This document shows, one piece after another, positions 21,137-31,837 of a DNA stretch of 64,000 nt. The stretch is from an uncultured Flavobacteriaceae bacterium (GTDB taxonomy: Bacteria; Bacteroidota; Bacteroidia; Flavobacteriales; Flavobacteriaceae): NCBI GenBank assembly GCA_947488345.1, contig CANKZQ010000003.1, forward strand, positions 451,832 through 515,831, written 5' to 3'. Positions within the stretch are counted from its first letter, which is position 1, and every line of letters begins with the position of its first letter. The notes beneath the pieces are model-generated. The model ran no database searches, was not told the origin of the DNA, and saw nothing but the letters and a program-made list of their open reading frames with translations. Position numbers and translations under genes: made by a program.

Positions 21137-21265
21137 GAGATTCTATACTGTTATAATTCTATGTTAAAGATAGCATTTATTATAAAAGTTTTAAGGCGTA
21201 AGTTTTCAAAAGTCTTCATTTAACAAGAAATAACTATTTTAGTAAAACCTAATTCTAAACCCCTT

Positions 21266-23311
21266 ATGTCTCAACAACGGCGATTAGCTGCAATAATGTT
21301 TACGGATATAGAAGGATATACTTCTTTAATGCATCTTGATGAGAAAAAGGCAGTAGAGATGCGTGAGAAACATCGTAATATTTTTAAACGTATTACAGCT
21401 AAGCACAATGGTACTATTATACAATATTTTGGCGACGGCACTTTAAGTACCTTTAAAAGCTCCGTTGGAGCAGTTGAATGTGCTATTGAACTTCAACATT
21501 TATTTACTCAAGATCCTAGAATCCCCGTACGTATAGGTATTCATGTTGGTGATATTATGTACAAAAATGATGATATTATTGGCGATGCTGTAAATGTTGC
21601 ATCAAGAATAGAATCATGTGCAGTAATAGGGAGTGTATTAATTTCGGATAAAGTTCATGACCAAATACGAAGTCATCAGCATATTAAAACAGAATTTCTC
21701 GATGCTTATGAATTAAAGAATGTAGAAGACGCTATGCCTATTTTTGCTGTTGCGAATGAAGGTTTAGTCGTTCCTAAACCCGAAGATATTAAAGGAAAAC
21801 TTAAAGAAAGAAGTCAAGAGAAAAAAAACGAAAAGAACCACAAATTTACCGCTGCCCTTTTGGCAATAGCACTACTATCACTACTATTAGCGGTTGTCTA
21901 TTTTCAATATTTTAAAACAGATAAAGCTAGTTTAGATTATTCTATTGCTGTTTTGCCTTTTGAAAATATGAGTACCGATAAAAATTTTGAATTTTTTACC
22001 GATGGTATGACTGAAGACATTTTGACGCAATTATCTAAAGTCAAAGCGCTTCATGTTATTTCTCGAACCTCTGTAATGCAATATAAAAACACGAAGAAAA
22101 CAATTCCTGAAATTGCGCAAGAATTGGGTGTTTCATACATATTAGAGGGAAGTATTCGAAAAAGTGGAGATAAAATTAGAGTAACTGCTCAACTAATTAA
22201 TGCCAATGGAGATGAACATGTTTGGGCAGAGAACTATGATAAAACACTGACCGACATTTTTGCGGTACAGACTGAAGTATCGCGGGAAATAGTTGATGCC
22301 TTAGAATTGAATTTATCTTTTGAAGAGAAGCAACAAATGACCATCGTTCCTACAAAAAATATGGAGGCCTATAAGTTGTTTTTAACAGGCAGAAAAGAAG
22401 CGGATAAAAGAACAAAAGAGAGTCTTGCAAAAAGTATTTTACTTTACAAAGAAGCGATTGCGATTGATTCAAACTATACGGATGCTTACGCGGAAATCGC
22501 AAATTCTATTTATTTAGAGACCTATTATTCTAGAAAAGATCTTCAAAGAGGGACCCTTTTGGCAATGGAATATTTAGACAAAGCCGAAAAAATCAATCCA
22601 AATGTTTCTAGGATTTATACAGCCAGAGGCATGATGTCGATTGTTCAAGGAAAACAGGAATTTGCCGAAGAGGCTTTTGAAAAAGCCATACGTTTATCTC
22701 CAAATGATCTTACGGCCCGGCATCAATTTGCAACGTTTTATTATTACACCAAACAATATCAAAAACAACTAGAACAAGCTAAAATTGCCTATAAATTAGA
22801 CCCATTATCTTTTGCTACAGCCAAGAGCTATTTCAATGCCTTATTAGGTAATCACAAAACTGAAGAAGCCAAGCAATTACTCGAAAGAATTCAATCAACT
22901 ATTCCGGATGTAAGCGAGCATGTGATGGACATTTCTTATTTCAGATTATATATGGATCTGAAAAAATATAAAGAGGTAATACCGCGACTCAATAATATTG
23001 TTCTTGAAGAGAAAGCATTTTACCGTTTTCTCGGATTTTGTTATGCAAAAGAAGGTGACACCATCAATGCTCACAGAATAATCGATTCAATTAAAATGAA
23101 AGCAAGGCCCCGAGAACGTAGCTATCAGTTGGCGGTTGTATATTCAGGACTCAAAGCAACGGATAGTGTTTTCTATTATTTAGACACTGTCAGAAATAAA
23201 CAAACACGTACTTTCAAGAGAGAAAAAGATGACTTTTTCGATTACCTTAATGAAGATGCTCGATTTTTAAAAATATTGAATGATCATGGTATTTCCCCTC
23301 GATCAAAATAA
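21266..23311 (+). CDS. Class III adenylate/guanylate cyclase with TolB-like and TPR regions
   Basis: RRLAAIMFTDIEGYTSLM...YFGDGTLSTFKSS...IGIHVGDI...GDAVNVASRIE; then YSIAVLPFENMSTDKNFEFFTDGMTEDILTQLSK. Confidence 0.9.
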   Translation: MSQQRRLAAIMFTDIEGYTSLMHLDEKKAVEMREKHRNIFKRITAKHNGTIIQYFGDGTLSTFKSSVGAVECAIELQHLFTQDPRIPVRIGIHVGDIMYKNDDIIGDAVNVASRIESCAVIGSVLISDKVHDQIRSHQHIKTEFLDAYELKNVEDAMPIFAVANEGLVVPKPEDIKGKLKERSQEKKNEKNHKFTAALLAIALLSLLLAVVYFQYFKTDKASLDYSIAVLPFENMSTDKNFEFFTDGMTEDILTQLSKVKALHVISRTSVMQYKNTKKTIPEIAQELGVSYILEGSIRKSGDKIRVTAQLINANGDEHVWAENYDKTLTDIFAVQTEVSREIVDALELNLSFEEKQQMTIVPTKNMEAYKLFLTGRKEADKRTKESLAKSILLYKEAIAIDSNYTDAYAEIANSIYLETYYSRKDLQRGTLLAMEYLDKAEKINPNVSRIYTARGMMSIVQGKQEFAEEAFEKAIRLSPNDLTARHQFATFYYYTKQYQKQLEQAKIAYKLDPLSFATAKSYFNALLGNHKTEEAKQLLERIQSTIPDVSEHVMDISYFRLYMDLKKYKEVIPRLNNIVLEEKAFYRFLGFCYAKEGDTINAHRIIDSIKMKARPRERSYQLAVVYSGLKATDSVFYYLDTVRNKQTRTFKREKDDFFDYLNEDARFLKILNDHGISPRSK

Positions 23312-23314
23312 TAT

Positions 23315-24430
23315 CTATTGCACGATCATTTCCATCAAGATAAACTGATTTTGTCGATTTCCTTGTTTGTTGAAATCATTATCTGCTATAAATAATAGCG
23401 TTTTGTTTCCATTTGGAAGGATAGGGCCGAAACAAACACCTTCAATATTATCGATACTTTTATTCTTTAGCATATCTTTTATCGCCTCAAAATTAAAGAC
23501 CAATTCTTTTTGTACAGGGTAATAGTTTGTGTTGTTTAATTTTTTATGCTGTAGCGTATTTGCAGCATCAGTATACTCTAAGTTATATATCTTAATTACA
23601 TTTCCTTGGTTTTCGTAACCACTAGAATAACTTCGTTCAATTGTCAATAATTTGTTAGGAGCATAAGATAGCACATCTGTTATGCCGTTGACTGCAAAAT
23701 CACCTAAAGGTTTCTTTGCAATATTATCAAGTAAATAGGCAAACTGTTTTGTTGCGCGACCTTCGTCATTAAAATATGTAAACCTAACTGGAGATGTTGT
23801 TGCTGTATATTTTGGTTTTGGCCCATCAAGTTTCAATGGCAACTCGGTAGGTATCCAATAGCCTCCTTGCTCATCGAGGCTTTTCGTCAATCCTTCAAAA
23901 ACACCATTGTGCCTTGGTAATTGCTTCCCTTTTGCTTCAAAATATTGAGGGATTTTAAAATTCTCAATAAATTCTCCTTTAAAATTGACGCTAAAGAAAG
24001 AAGGATCGTCTCCATTTTTTATGCTCCCTTCACTTACCAATAATACTTGATTTTGCACAGAATCAACAACAATAGATTCAAGATCTAACGTTCCTTTCAC
24101 CCCTTTCAATACTATCGCTTTAGAAAATACAATCGTGTCAAATTTAGCATTTGAAAATGTTATTTTCGTCTCATAAAAACGTGGGGTTTTATCATCATCA
24201 CAGGTAATATAATAGATATCATTGTAAGAGTCTATACCTGATAACCCACCCACCAAAGTAGAATCTATGAACAACTCATTTGGCAACAAATATTCATCTA
24301 AAAACTTCAACTGAATATCTTCCGATTGTTTTGTTACAGTATTGCATCCGTAAAGGGAAAGAATAAATAAAAGGACAATACTATTTATACCAAGTCGCAT
24401 AGTGCACATAATTATTTGCGATTCTATCAA
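23315..24430 (-). CDS. Esterase-like activity of phytase family lipoprotein
   Basis: Lipobox (SLYGCNT); LVGGLSGIDSYNDIYYITCDD, LDLESIVVD, NIEGVCFGPILPNGNKTLLFIADNDF. Confidence 0.7.
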   Translation of the reverse strand: MIESQIIMCTMRLGINSIVLLFILSLYGCNTVTKQSEDIQLKFLDEYLLPNELFIDSTLVGGLSGIDSYNDIYYITCDDDKTPRFYETKITFSNAKFDTIVFSKAIVLKGVKGTLDLESIVVDSVQNQVLLVSEGSIKNGDDPSFFSVNFKGEFIENFKIPQYFEAKGKQLPRHNGVFEGLTKSLDEQGGYWIPTELPLKLDGPKPKYTATTSPVRFTYFNDEGRATKQFAYLLDNIAKKPLGDFAVNGITDVLSYAPNKLLTIERSYSSGYENQGNVIKIYNLEYTDAANTLQHKKLNNTNYYPVQKELVFNFEAIKDMLKNKSIDNIEGVCFGPILPNGNKTLLFIADNDFNKQGNRQNQFILMEMIVQ

Positions 24431-24890
24431 TCTGGTTCGAAATTAATTCTTGAGAAATATCTTTCACTTTTTTCGCCGGAACGCCAGCGTAAATAGTACC
24501 AGCCTCAACCACGGTGCCTTGGGTTACTACGGCCCCGGCAGCAACAATGGCATTACTCTCTACAATACAATCATCCATTACAATGCTTCCCATACCAATA
24601 AGTACGTTGTCTTGAATGGTGCAACCATGTACAATCGCATTATGACCCACCGAAACATTGTGACCAATAGTAGTAGGACTCTTTTTATACGTACAATGCA
24701 CTACTGCCCCGTCTTGTATATTTACTTTATTGCCCATTTTAATAAAATGCACATCTCCTCGTAAGACGGCATTGTACCAAATACTGCAATCATCTCCCAT
24801 AGTAACATCGCCCACAATCACTGCATTTTCTGCGATATGACAATTTGTGCCGAACTGTGGCTTTTTTCCGTTTAACTCTTTAATAATCAT
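24381..24890 (-). CDS. Gamma carbonic anhydrase family protein (left-handed beta-helix)
   Basis: Hexapeptide repeats: AENAVIVGDVTMGDDCSIWYNAVLRGDVHFIKMGNKVNIQDGAVVHCTYKKSPTTIGHNVSVGHNAIVHGCTI. Confidence 0.88.
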   Translation of the reverse strand: MIIKELNGKKPQFGTNCHIAENAVIVGDVTMGDDCSIWYNAVLRGDVHFIKMGNKVNIQDGAVVHCTYKKSPTTIGHNVSVGHNAIVHGCTIQDNVLIGMGSIVMDDCIVESNAIVAAGAVVTQGTVVEAGTIYAGVPAKKVKDISQELISNQIDRIANNYVHYATWYK

Positions 24891-24918
24891 GTGAACTATT
24901 ATTAATTTAAATTCTCGT

Positions 24919-25653
24919 TTATTTGAAATAGGATAAAAATTCAGCTTTTTTAGAAGCTGAAACGCTCAGTTCTTTTCCGTTCGATAAAGATACCGTACCT
25001 CCTTTCCCTTTTTTATAAGACGCAATATAAGACACGTTTACTAAAAAGGACTTATGAATTCTTGCAAAACCACTTTCCTTTAAAAGGTCTTCAAAGTACT
25101 TCAGCGTTTTACTAACTAATTTCTTTTGGTTGTTTGTCAAAAACAATTCTGTATAATTATCGTCGGCCTTGCAATAGATGATCTCTTTCATTTCCAACAC
25201 CTCGAAACCATCTTGTGTCGGAATTGTTATTTTATGATCTGTCGAATTCACTTTTGGTACTAGAACGGCATTTTGTAACTGTTTTTCTTTACTCTTTATT
25301 TGGGATACATAGTCGACAGCTTTGATCAATTCATCAATAGAAATTGGTTTCAGCAAATAATAGGAAGCATGATTATTCAATGCCTCTATCGCATATTGAT
25401 TATAGGCAGTAACAAAGACAACCTCAAAGTCTGTTTCGTCGAATTTATCTAATAAATCGAACCCACTACCATATGGCATTTCTACATCTAAAAAAATAAG
25501 GTCAAGATCATTATTTCTAATTAAGATCATAGCATCGTCAATATTTGAAGCTTCCCCTAGCACCTTCACATTTGGACAATACTTAGACAGGTAATTCTTT
25601 AATATATCGCGGCTTGTTTGCTCATCTTCTACTATAATTGTCTTTAACTCCAT
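24919..25653 (-). CDS. LytTR-family response regulator
   Basis: Receiver (LIFLDVEMPYGSGFDLL) plus LytTR (IYCKADDNYTELFLTNNQKKLVSKTLKYFEDLL...FARIHKSFLVN). Confidence 0.93.
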   Translation of the reverse strand: MELKTIIVEDEQTSRDILKNYLSKYCPNVKVLGEASNIDDAMILIRNNDLDLIFLDVEMPYGSGFDLLDKFDETDFEVVFVTAYNQYAIEALNNHASYYLLKPISIDELIKAVDYVSQIKSKEKQLQNAVLVPKVNSTDHKITIPTQDGFEVLEMKEIIYCKADDNYTELFLTNNQKKLVSKTLKYFEDLLKESGFARIHKSFLVNVSYIASYKKGKGGTVSLSNGKELSVSASKKAEFLSYFK

Positions 25654-27869
25654 TAATCTTTTTTAAGTATTAGTGTGACTTTCGTTCCTGTTGTATCTTC
25701 ATGCAAATCTTCAATATAAACATCTACTTTATCTTTATACATTTCATTTAAAATCGCGATTCGTTGCTTGATATTCTGCATGCCTTTAGACTGCTGTTTC
25801 TTTTGATAATCTGTTTTCAAAGCTTTCGATTTTTTTCTTCCAATACCGTCATCAGATATCTCAATTAAAATCGTTTCTTCATCTTTAGAAGTTAAGGATA
25901 CTTTTAAAAATCCTTTCTCTTTTTTATAGCGCAATCCATGCCATACAGCATTTTCAATATAAGGTTGCAACAACATTGGAGGGATTTCGAATTGCCCTTG
26001 ATCTATCTGTTTATCAACTTGTAATTCATAGTCGAATTTATCTTGAAATCTAGAATGTTCTAATTTCAAATACAGTGTTAATAGCTCTAATTCTTTCTCT
26101 AGGGATATAAAATCTTCTTCTGAATTTACTAAAACGCTGCGCATCAATGTTGAGAAATCGGTTAAATAGCGATTGGCCGTTCGCTCGTCATTTTGCGCAA
26201 TAAAGCTATTCACCGAATTCAAAGCATTGAAAATAAAATGTGGATTCATTTGTGTTCGCAAAGACTTTAGTGCCAATAAATTATTGGCTAACTTTCGTTG
26301 TCTGTTGCTTCTAAACATCCAAAAAAGAGAAAATAATAGCAAGGTCAATCCGATAAGTAAACTATAAATGATAAGTTTTTGTCGTCTATCGTTTTCAACT
26401 GTCAATTTGTTTTCAGTTTGGTATAATTGTATTTTACTTTCTGACAGTTCTCTATCTTTCTCGAGGCTAGAGATTCGATTTTGTTTTTCCGACAAATCTT
26501 TGTTAAGTCCGACAAGTCTGGCAATTTCATTTTCTTTTTGCTTATACACCTTATCAACTAGTGATACATATTTTTGATAATTCGTCAATGCCTTGCCATC
26601 ATCTCCTAATGAAACGTATACCTCCGAAAGACGTTGCAAGGCATCTTTTTGTGTTTCAAAATCGTCAGAACTTTCAGCTTCTGCAGCACTCTCTTCCAGC
26701 AAAGAAATAGCGTCATTAGTATTATTTTGTTTCAACAAAGCATTTCCTAGATCGAGCTTTGCCTTGGGTTTTGTTAACTTAAGCGCTGCACCTTCTAGAA
26801 CAACCTCATCAATATCAGCTTCCTCTAACTTTTTAAGTGTCGCTTGACGTTGCTCGACCTCTTTATCGACATTTTTATTCCGGCTATAAAACTCGGCTGC
26901 ATTGTTGTTATCGAGCACAGATTTTTCTGGAAGTTGCTGAACTGCAAAGTTAGACTGCAAATACACTTCAGCTTTCTTTGTCTCGCCTTGCGCCTCTAAA
27001 GATGCCGAAATCTTAGTATTTAAACGGGTAATTCGGGAAGTTGCATTTATCCGCTTGGCTAATGTCAAAGCCGTTTGATATTGTTCCAACGCTTTCTTCT
27101 GATCTTCTTTCTTGGCATGAATGTCTCCTAACCCCTCATATATCTCAATTTTCTGAAGAGTGGTCACCCCTCGTTTTTTTAATAGTGTGTTGTAGTTTTC
27201 CTCACCAGATGAAAAATCTCTGTTTAGAACTAAAGCCTTTGCTAATTTAAGCTGATTGATTGTGCTATTCGCATTTTCTGTAGCGATGGTATAATTACTT
27301 ACTGCCAAATCATATTGCCCTAAATTCATATATACATCACCCAACACACTATAAGATGCAGCTACTTGCGTTTTATTCTTAGAGCGATTGGCAATTTTTA
27401 AAGAATTCTCAATGAACTCGATACTTTTTGTAGGTAAGCTTTTTTTATAACTATTAGCAGAGTCTATTAAATTTTGAAATTGAATAGAGGAATCAGTTCT
27501 TAATTTTTTGGATTTGCGTTCAATATATCGCTTCTTTTGTTTTTCTTGAATTGCATTTGACTTGTCCTCAACTTCATAATAAATACTCCCATCGAGTCGA
27601 TATGAATTAATGGTGATCCCATTCTTACTTAAAACTATTACATCGCCATTTTTTGCATTGATAGAAAACTCTCCGTTGGCATCTGTATAGGTACGGGCAC
27701 TTTTACCTTTTACTCTAATTTGAATTCCGCTTAACGGCTTTCCAAACTCGTCAGTCACTCTATCAGAATACATTCTATTTGGCGTTGCAATCCTATTTTT
27801 TTCTTGTCCAATTACTGTAATCGACAATAGCAACAAAATGAATAATATGGTATATTTTTTTCGTGTCAT
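25653..27869 (-). CDS. TPR-containing LytS-type sensor histidine kinase
   Basis: TPR repeats, TM, LRTQMNPHFIFNALNSVNSFI and C-terminal HATPase region; N-terminal carboxypeptidase-regulatory-like domain. Confidence 0.9.
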   Translation of the reverse strand: MTRKKYTILFILLLLSITVIGQEKNRIATPNRMYSDRVTDEFGKPLSGIQIRVKGKSARTYTDANGEFSINAKNGDVIVLSKNGITINSYRLDGSIYYEVEDKSNAIQEKQKKRYIERKSKKLRTDSSIQFQNLIDSANSYKKSLPTKSIEFIENSLKIANRSKNKTQVAASYSVLGDVYMNLGQYDLAVSNYTIATENANSTINQLKLAKALVLNRDFSSGEENYNTLLKKRGVTTLQKIEIYEGLGDIHAKKEDQKKALEQYQTALTLAKRINATSRITRLNTKISASLEAQGETKKAEVYLQSNFAVQQLPEKSVLDNNNAAEFYSRNKNVDKEVEQRQATLKKLEEADIDEVVLEGAALKLTKPKAKLDLGNALLKQNNTNDAISLLEESAAEAESSDDFETQKDALQRLSEVYVSLGDDGKALTNYQKYVSLVDKVYKQKENEIARLVGLNKDLSEKQNRISSLEKDRELSESKIQLYQTENKLTVENDRRQKLIIYSLLIGLTLLLFSLFWMFRSNRQRKLANNLLALKSLRTQMNPHFIFNALNSVNSFIAQNDERTANRYLTDFSTLMRSVLVNSEEDFISLEKELELLTLYLKLEHSRFQDKFDYELQVDKQIDQGQFEIPPMLLQPYIENAVWHGLRYKKEKGFLKVSLTSKDEETILIEISDDGIGRKKSKALKTDYQKKQQSKGMQNIKQRIAILNEMYKDKVDVYIEDLHEDTTGTKVTLILKKD

Positions 27870-27929
27870 TTTCTTATTAGAATAGGGTAAATCTACATAC
27901 TTAAATTCGTTTTATAAAATGCAGGAGTG

Positions 27930-27961
27930 TCAAAAACACGCTTTTAGGCACTCAAAAACAC
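27930..27961. promoter_or_regulatory. 10-bp direct repeats (candidate LytTR operator)
   Basis: TCAAAAACAC at 27930-27939 and 27952-27961, period 22 bp, upstream of the histidine kinase. Confidence 0.4.
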
Positions 27962-28083
27962 CTCTTTTGACTCCCTTACTATTTCGTGTGGTGATTTTAC
28001 TCATCGAAACAGGTCATTGGCGCATTCTTGATTTTTTTAGCCTCTCGGCGTAGCTACTTTTACCAAAACTTAAAACGAGTACC

Positions 28084-28857
28084 ATGACATTTCCGAAAAA
28101 GACAAACACACAACTAATAAAGCATAGAAACCTACTAATGATGGCACTTTTGATGTCAGTACTATTATCTCATACATCTTTAAGGGCTCAATCTTCACAA
28201 AAAAACTTTCTAGACACGAATTATATCCAAGTTTCGGGAACTGTAGAATCGAACGTAACTCCAGATAAAATCTATATCAGCATTACCATCAACGAAAAAG
28301 ACAAAAAAGGTAAAGTATCTGTAGAAATGCAAGAGGGAAAAATGATTCAACGATTAAAATCAATTGGAATTGATCTTGAGAAAAATCTTTCTATTCAGAG
28401 TTATAATAGTTCTTATAATTCATACTTGCTAAAGAAGAATGACGTACTCAAGGTAAAGAAATATACTCTTTTAGTAAACACTACCGATCACTTAACCAAA
28501 GCATTCGAAATATTCGATAGGCTAGAGATATCGAATGTTTATATCAGTAAAGTCGATCATTCTAATATGGAGGAACTGAAGCTAGAAGCTAAAATAAAGG
28601 CCATAAAAACGGCTAAGAAAAAAGCCTCGACCTATGCAAAAGCGATCGATCAAACTATTGGGAAAGCCCTTCTAATTACCGAAAAAAATAGCTCAAATTA
28701 CAATGCGTCGAATGCCATTTACGGCGCCCTCGAAAACAATGTAATCATTCGAGGCTATAGCAGTATCAACACTAAAAACAAGGCTATTGGAGAAAAAATA
28801 AACTTCAACGACATTACAATTACCGCTTCAGTAGAAGCAACATTCGAATTAAAATAA
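28084..28857 (+). CDS. SIMPL (DUF541) domain-containing protein
   Basis: YIQVSGTVESNVTPDKIYISITINEKDKKGK...LEAKIKAIKTAKKKASTYAKAI. Confidence 0.75.
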   Translation: MTFPKKTNTQLIKHRNLLMMALLMSVLLSHTSLRAQSSQKNFLDTNYIQVSGTVESNVTPDKIYISITINEKDKKGKVSVEMQEGKMIQRLKSIGIDLEKNLSIQSYNSSYNSYLLKKNDVLKVKKYTLLVNTTDHLTKAFEIFDRLEISNVYISKVDHSNMEELKLEAKIKAIKTAKKKASTYAKAIDQTIGKALLITEKNSSNYNASNAIYGALENNVIIRGYSSINTKNKAIGEKINFNDITITASVEATFELK

Positions 28858-28872
28858 ATAAAAATAAGTATT

Positions 28873-29979
28873 ATGAAAAATCTATGTATTCTATTATTGA
28901 CACTAGCTACCTTATCGGTATCAGCTACTGAAATTGACCCAAGTAAGAAGCATACAATTAAAGTTGCGTTATTACTAGACACCAGTAATTCTATGGATGG
29001 TTTGATCAATCAAGCTAAAACACAATTATGGGAAATTGTGAATGAACTTTCTTATGCAAAATGTGAAAATGAGGATCCCAATCTACAGATTTCTCTTTAT
29101 GAATATGGTAACAGTAACATCCCTTCTGCCGAAGGATATATTCGTCAGGTGATCGGATTTAGTAGTGATCTAGATGAGATCTCTGAGAAATTATTTGCTT
29201 TGAAAACAAATGGCGGCAACGAATTTTGCGGTGAAGTCATTCAGACTTCCTTAAAAGAATTGAATTGGGGTTCTAATAATAAAGATTTAAAACTCATCTT
29301 TATAGCGGGCAATGAACCTTTCACTCAAGGAAAAATTAATTATAAAGATGCCGCTACGCAAGCTAATGAGCAAGATGTCGTTGTAAATACTATTTTTTGT
29401 GGGAATTATCAAAATGGAGTTTCTGGCAAATGGCAGGATGGGGCAAGACTAACGAAAGGTGACTATATGGCAATTGATCATAACGAAACAGTTGTTCATA
29501 TTTCTTCTCCTTATGATGATGTAATTATTCAATTGAATAAAAAATTAAATGACACCTATATTTACTACGGAACCCAAGGTAGAAGCAAAATGGCATTACA
29601 ATCGAAGCAAGATAGTAACGCGGCTGAATTAGACGAAGTAGTTGTGGTAAAAAGAGCTGTAAGTAAAAGTTCTCGTGTATATCAAAACTCTTCTTGGGAC
29701 CTTGTTGATGCTGAGAAAAGAAAAGACTTTAGTTATAGTAAATTAAACAAGAAGAACTTACCAAAAGCACTACAAAATAAATCTTCAGCAGAACTTAAAG
29801 CATATGTTTCAAAGCAGCGCAAAAAGCGAGAAGATATAAAACAAGAAATAAAAAAGCTAAACGCTCAGAGAAACGCGTATGTAGCTAAAAAAAGAAAAGA
29901 AACAAACACCAAAAGTTTAGATAAAGCGTTAATCACTTCAATTAAACGACAGGCAAAATCGAAAAACTATGTTTGGTAA
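28873..29979 (+). CDS. Exported vWA domain-containing protein
   Basis: IKVALLLDTSNSMDGLINQAKTQLW (MIDAS DxSxS). Confidence 0.8.
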   Translation: MKNLCILLLTLATLSVSATEIDPSKKHTIKVALLLDTSNSMDGLINQAKTQLWEIVNELSYAKCENEDPNLQISLYEYGNSNIPSAEGYIRQVIGFSSDLDEISEKLFALKTNGGNEFCGEVIQTSLKELNWGSNNKDLKLIFIAGNEPFTQGKINYKDAATQANEQDVVVNTIFCGNYQNGVSGKWQDGARLTKGDYMAIDHNETVVHISSPYDDVIIQLNKKLNDTYIYYGTQGRSKMALQSKQDSNAAELDEVVVVKRAVSKSSRVYQNSSWDLVDAEKRKDFSYSKLNKKNLPKALQNKSSAELKAYVSKQRKKREDIKQEIKKLNAQRNAYVAKKRKETNTKSLDKALITSIKRQAKSKNYVW

Positions 29980-30002
29980 TACTTTTAAATAAAATCGAGA
30001 AG

Positions 30003-30040
30003 AAGTTGGCAGTATTCAATCGCGTACTGCTAACTTTTGA
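30003..30040. terminator. Hairpin between convergent genes
   Basis: AGTTGGCAGTA-...-TACTGCTAACTTTT. Confidence 0.55.
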
Positions 30041-30054
30041 TCTTATATATACTA

Positions 30055-30675
30055 TCAATTTTCTCCTTTCCAGGCGTTATAGAATTGAACAATCTCAATA
30101 GGATTATGAATTGTTTTATTTCTAATTTTCATTGCTAACTCAGGGCAATCATCAAAAAATTTCGCCAAACTCTTTCTCCTCAACCCGAAAATTCCTTGTG
30201 AGACTCTCACTAATGAAGAATCTCCTTGTTTTTTAAAATATCCGACCCGATCGATATAACCAGAATCATCATCTTCAAATTCCCAATAATAATATGATAA
30301 AAATCCTTTATGAACCACCTTCAAAAAATGTTGTTTTCCAACTCCCGGGAATACCCTATAGTTTTGATTCAAAAACCCTTTTGATGCTGATAGCCACATC
30401 CTTTCAAAAAGACTCTCCCCTCTCTTATAACCTAAAATCTGATTTGGCCTGTAGGTTCTCTTTCCTCTTTTGTTTTTAAATTTTATTCTTTTATAAAGAC
30501 CTCCGAAAGGATGGTCTTTTCTATCTTTAACAGTACCGTGTAGTGTATCATTTATGCTCAAGACAACATAGCCCGCTTCATATCCTTTTTGTGCGAAACA
30601 AGTAAGCGGTGTCGATAGTATAAATGTCAAGAATACATACATCAGTTTCATATCTGCTTGTCTTTTCTTCTTCAT
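30055..30675 (-). CDS. Hypothetical exported protein
   Basis: Intact ORF with signal peptide; GYVVLSINDTLHGTVKDRKDHPFGGLYKRIKFKNKRGKRTYRPNQILGYKRG. Confidence 0.6.
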   Translation of the reverse strand: MKKKRQADMKLMYVFLTFILSTPLTCFAQKGYEAGYVVLSINDTLHGTVKDRKDHPFGGLYKRIKFKNKRGKRTYRPNQILGYKRGESLFERMWLSASKGFLNQNYRVFPGVGKQHFLKVVHKGFLSYYYWEFEDDDSGYIDRVGYFKKQGDSSLVRVSQGIFGLRRKSLAKFFDDCPELAMKIRNKTIHNPIEIVQFYNAWKGEN

Positions 30676-30843
30676 ATCATTTTAGTTTTTAATCTCACAT
30701 TACTTATGCCCGTTGTGTAAAAAGCTAATTGTGCTAGTTCATAGCATAAATCGAGCCAAAAACCATAAAAACCCAAAGCATATATCAAAATTCACATATA
30801 TTTATGTTCCTCAAAATTGCATCTCAAATAAAGAAGTTTTGAC

Positions 30844-30851
30844 TAACTTTG
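30844..30851 (+). promoter_or_regulatory. Bacteroidota -7 element (TAnnTTTG)
   Basis: TAACTTTG upstream of the NifU-like gene. Confidence 0.4.
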
Positions 30852-31766
30852 CATCAAATTATATCGATGATGCACGAATTTAAGATCACTATAGAAAACA
30901 CACCAAATGACACCATTTTAAAATTTGTAGCGAATACAATTTTAACCGATGGAAGCTTTGAATATCATAATGTTGAAGAAGTAAAAAACTCTACAATGAT
31001 TCAGCAATTGTTTCATTTACCCTTTATCAAAAAGGTATTTGTCACTGCTAATTTTATTGCCGTTGAGCGTTTTAATATTGTAGAGTGGTCTGATGTTCAA
31101 GATGAATTAAAGAAAGTGATTGAAAATTACTTGAATACCAATCAAAGTTTATTCTCTGAGCAACAAAACAAACAAGTCGTTGTAGAAGTATATGGAGAGA
31201 GCACACCGAACCCTGCAGTGATGAAATTTGTAACAAACAAATTACTTACTTCCGAAAATATTGAAGTAAAAACTCTTGAAAGCGCTACTGAAGTTCCGAT
31301 TGCGAAGGCCTTGTTAGATTTTTCATATGTAGATGAAGTATTTATTTCTGATAATTATATTTCTGTTACCAAAAACGCATCGGTTGAATGGTTTGAAATC
31401 ACAAGTGCTCTTCGAGATTATTTAAAGAACTATATCAAGGATAACAAACCAGTAATTACCGAAAATTATGTACCCATTGTTAATGAAAAAATAGAAATTG
31501 AACCGATTAAAACAGAGGATTTAGACGATATTTCTCAAGAAATTGTAGCTATTTTAGATGAGTATATAAAACCTGCTGTTACCTCTGATGGGGGAAACAT
31601 TCTATTTCAATCGTATGACACAACAAGCAAAACAGTGAATGTTGTGCTTCAAGGTGCCTGTAGTGGATGCCCTTCATCAACCATTACTTTAAAAAATGGT
31701 ATTGAGGCGACACTTAAACAATTGCTCCCGAATAAGATAGAAGAGGTTGTTGCCATCAATGGATAG
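30849..31766 (+). CDS. NifU-like Fe-S scaffold with two Nfu N-terminal domains (true start probably 30867 or 30870)
   Basis: Two Nfu_N-like domains (TPNDTILKFVANTIL; TPNPAVMKFVTNKLL) and C-terminal YIKPAVTSDGGNILFQSY...LQGACSGCPSSTITLKNGIE. Confidence 0.88.
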   Translation: MHQIISMMHEFKITIENTPNDTILKFVANTILTDGSFEYHNVEEVKNSTMIQQLFHLPFIKKVFVTANFIAVERFNIVEWSDVQDELKKVIENYLNTNQSLFSEQQNKQVVVEVYGESTPNPAVMKFVTNKLLTSENIEVKTLESATEVPIAKALLDFSYVDEVFISDNYISVTKNASVEWFEITSALRDYLKNYIKDNKPVITENYVPIVNEKIEIEPIKTEDLDDISQEIVAILDEYIKPAVTSDGGNILFQSYDTTSKTVNVVLQGACSGCPSSTITLKNGIEATLKQLLPNKIEEVVAING

Positions 31767-31837
31767 TTTATAAAAAATTGCCAGCTATTTTGTATCTTTA
31801 CATATAAACAATTTTTTAACCAAAAAACTAAATAGTT

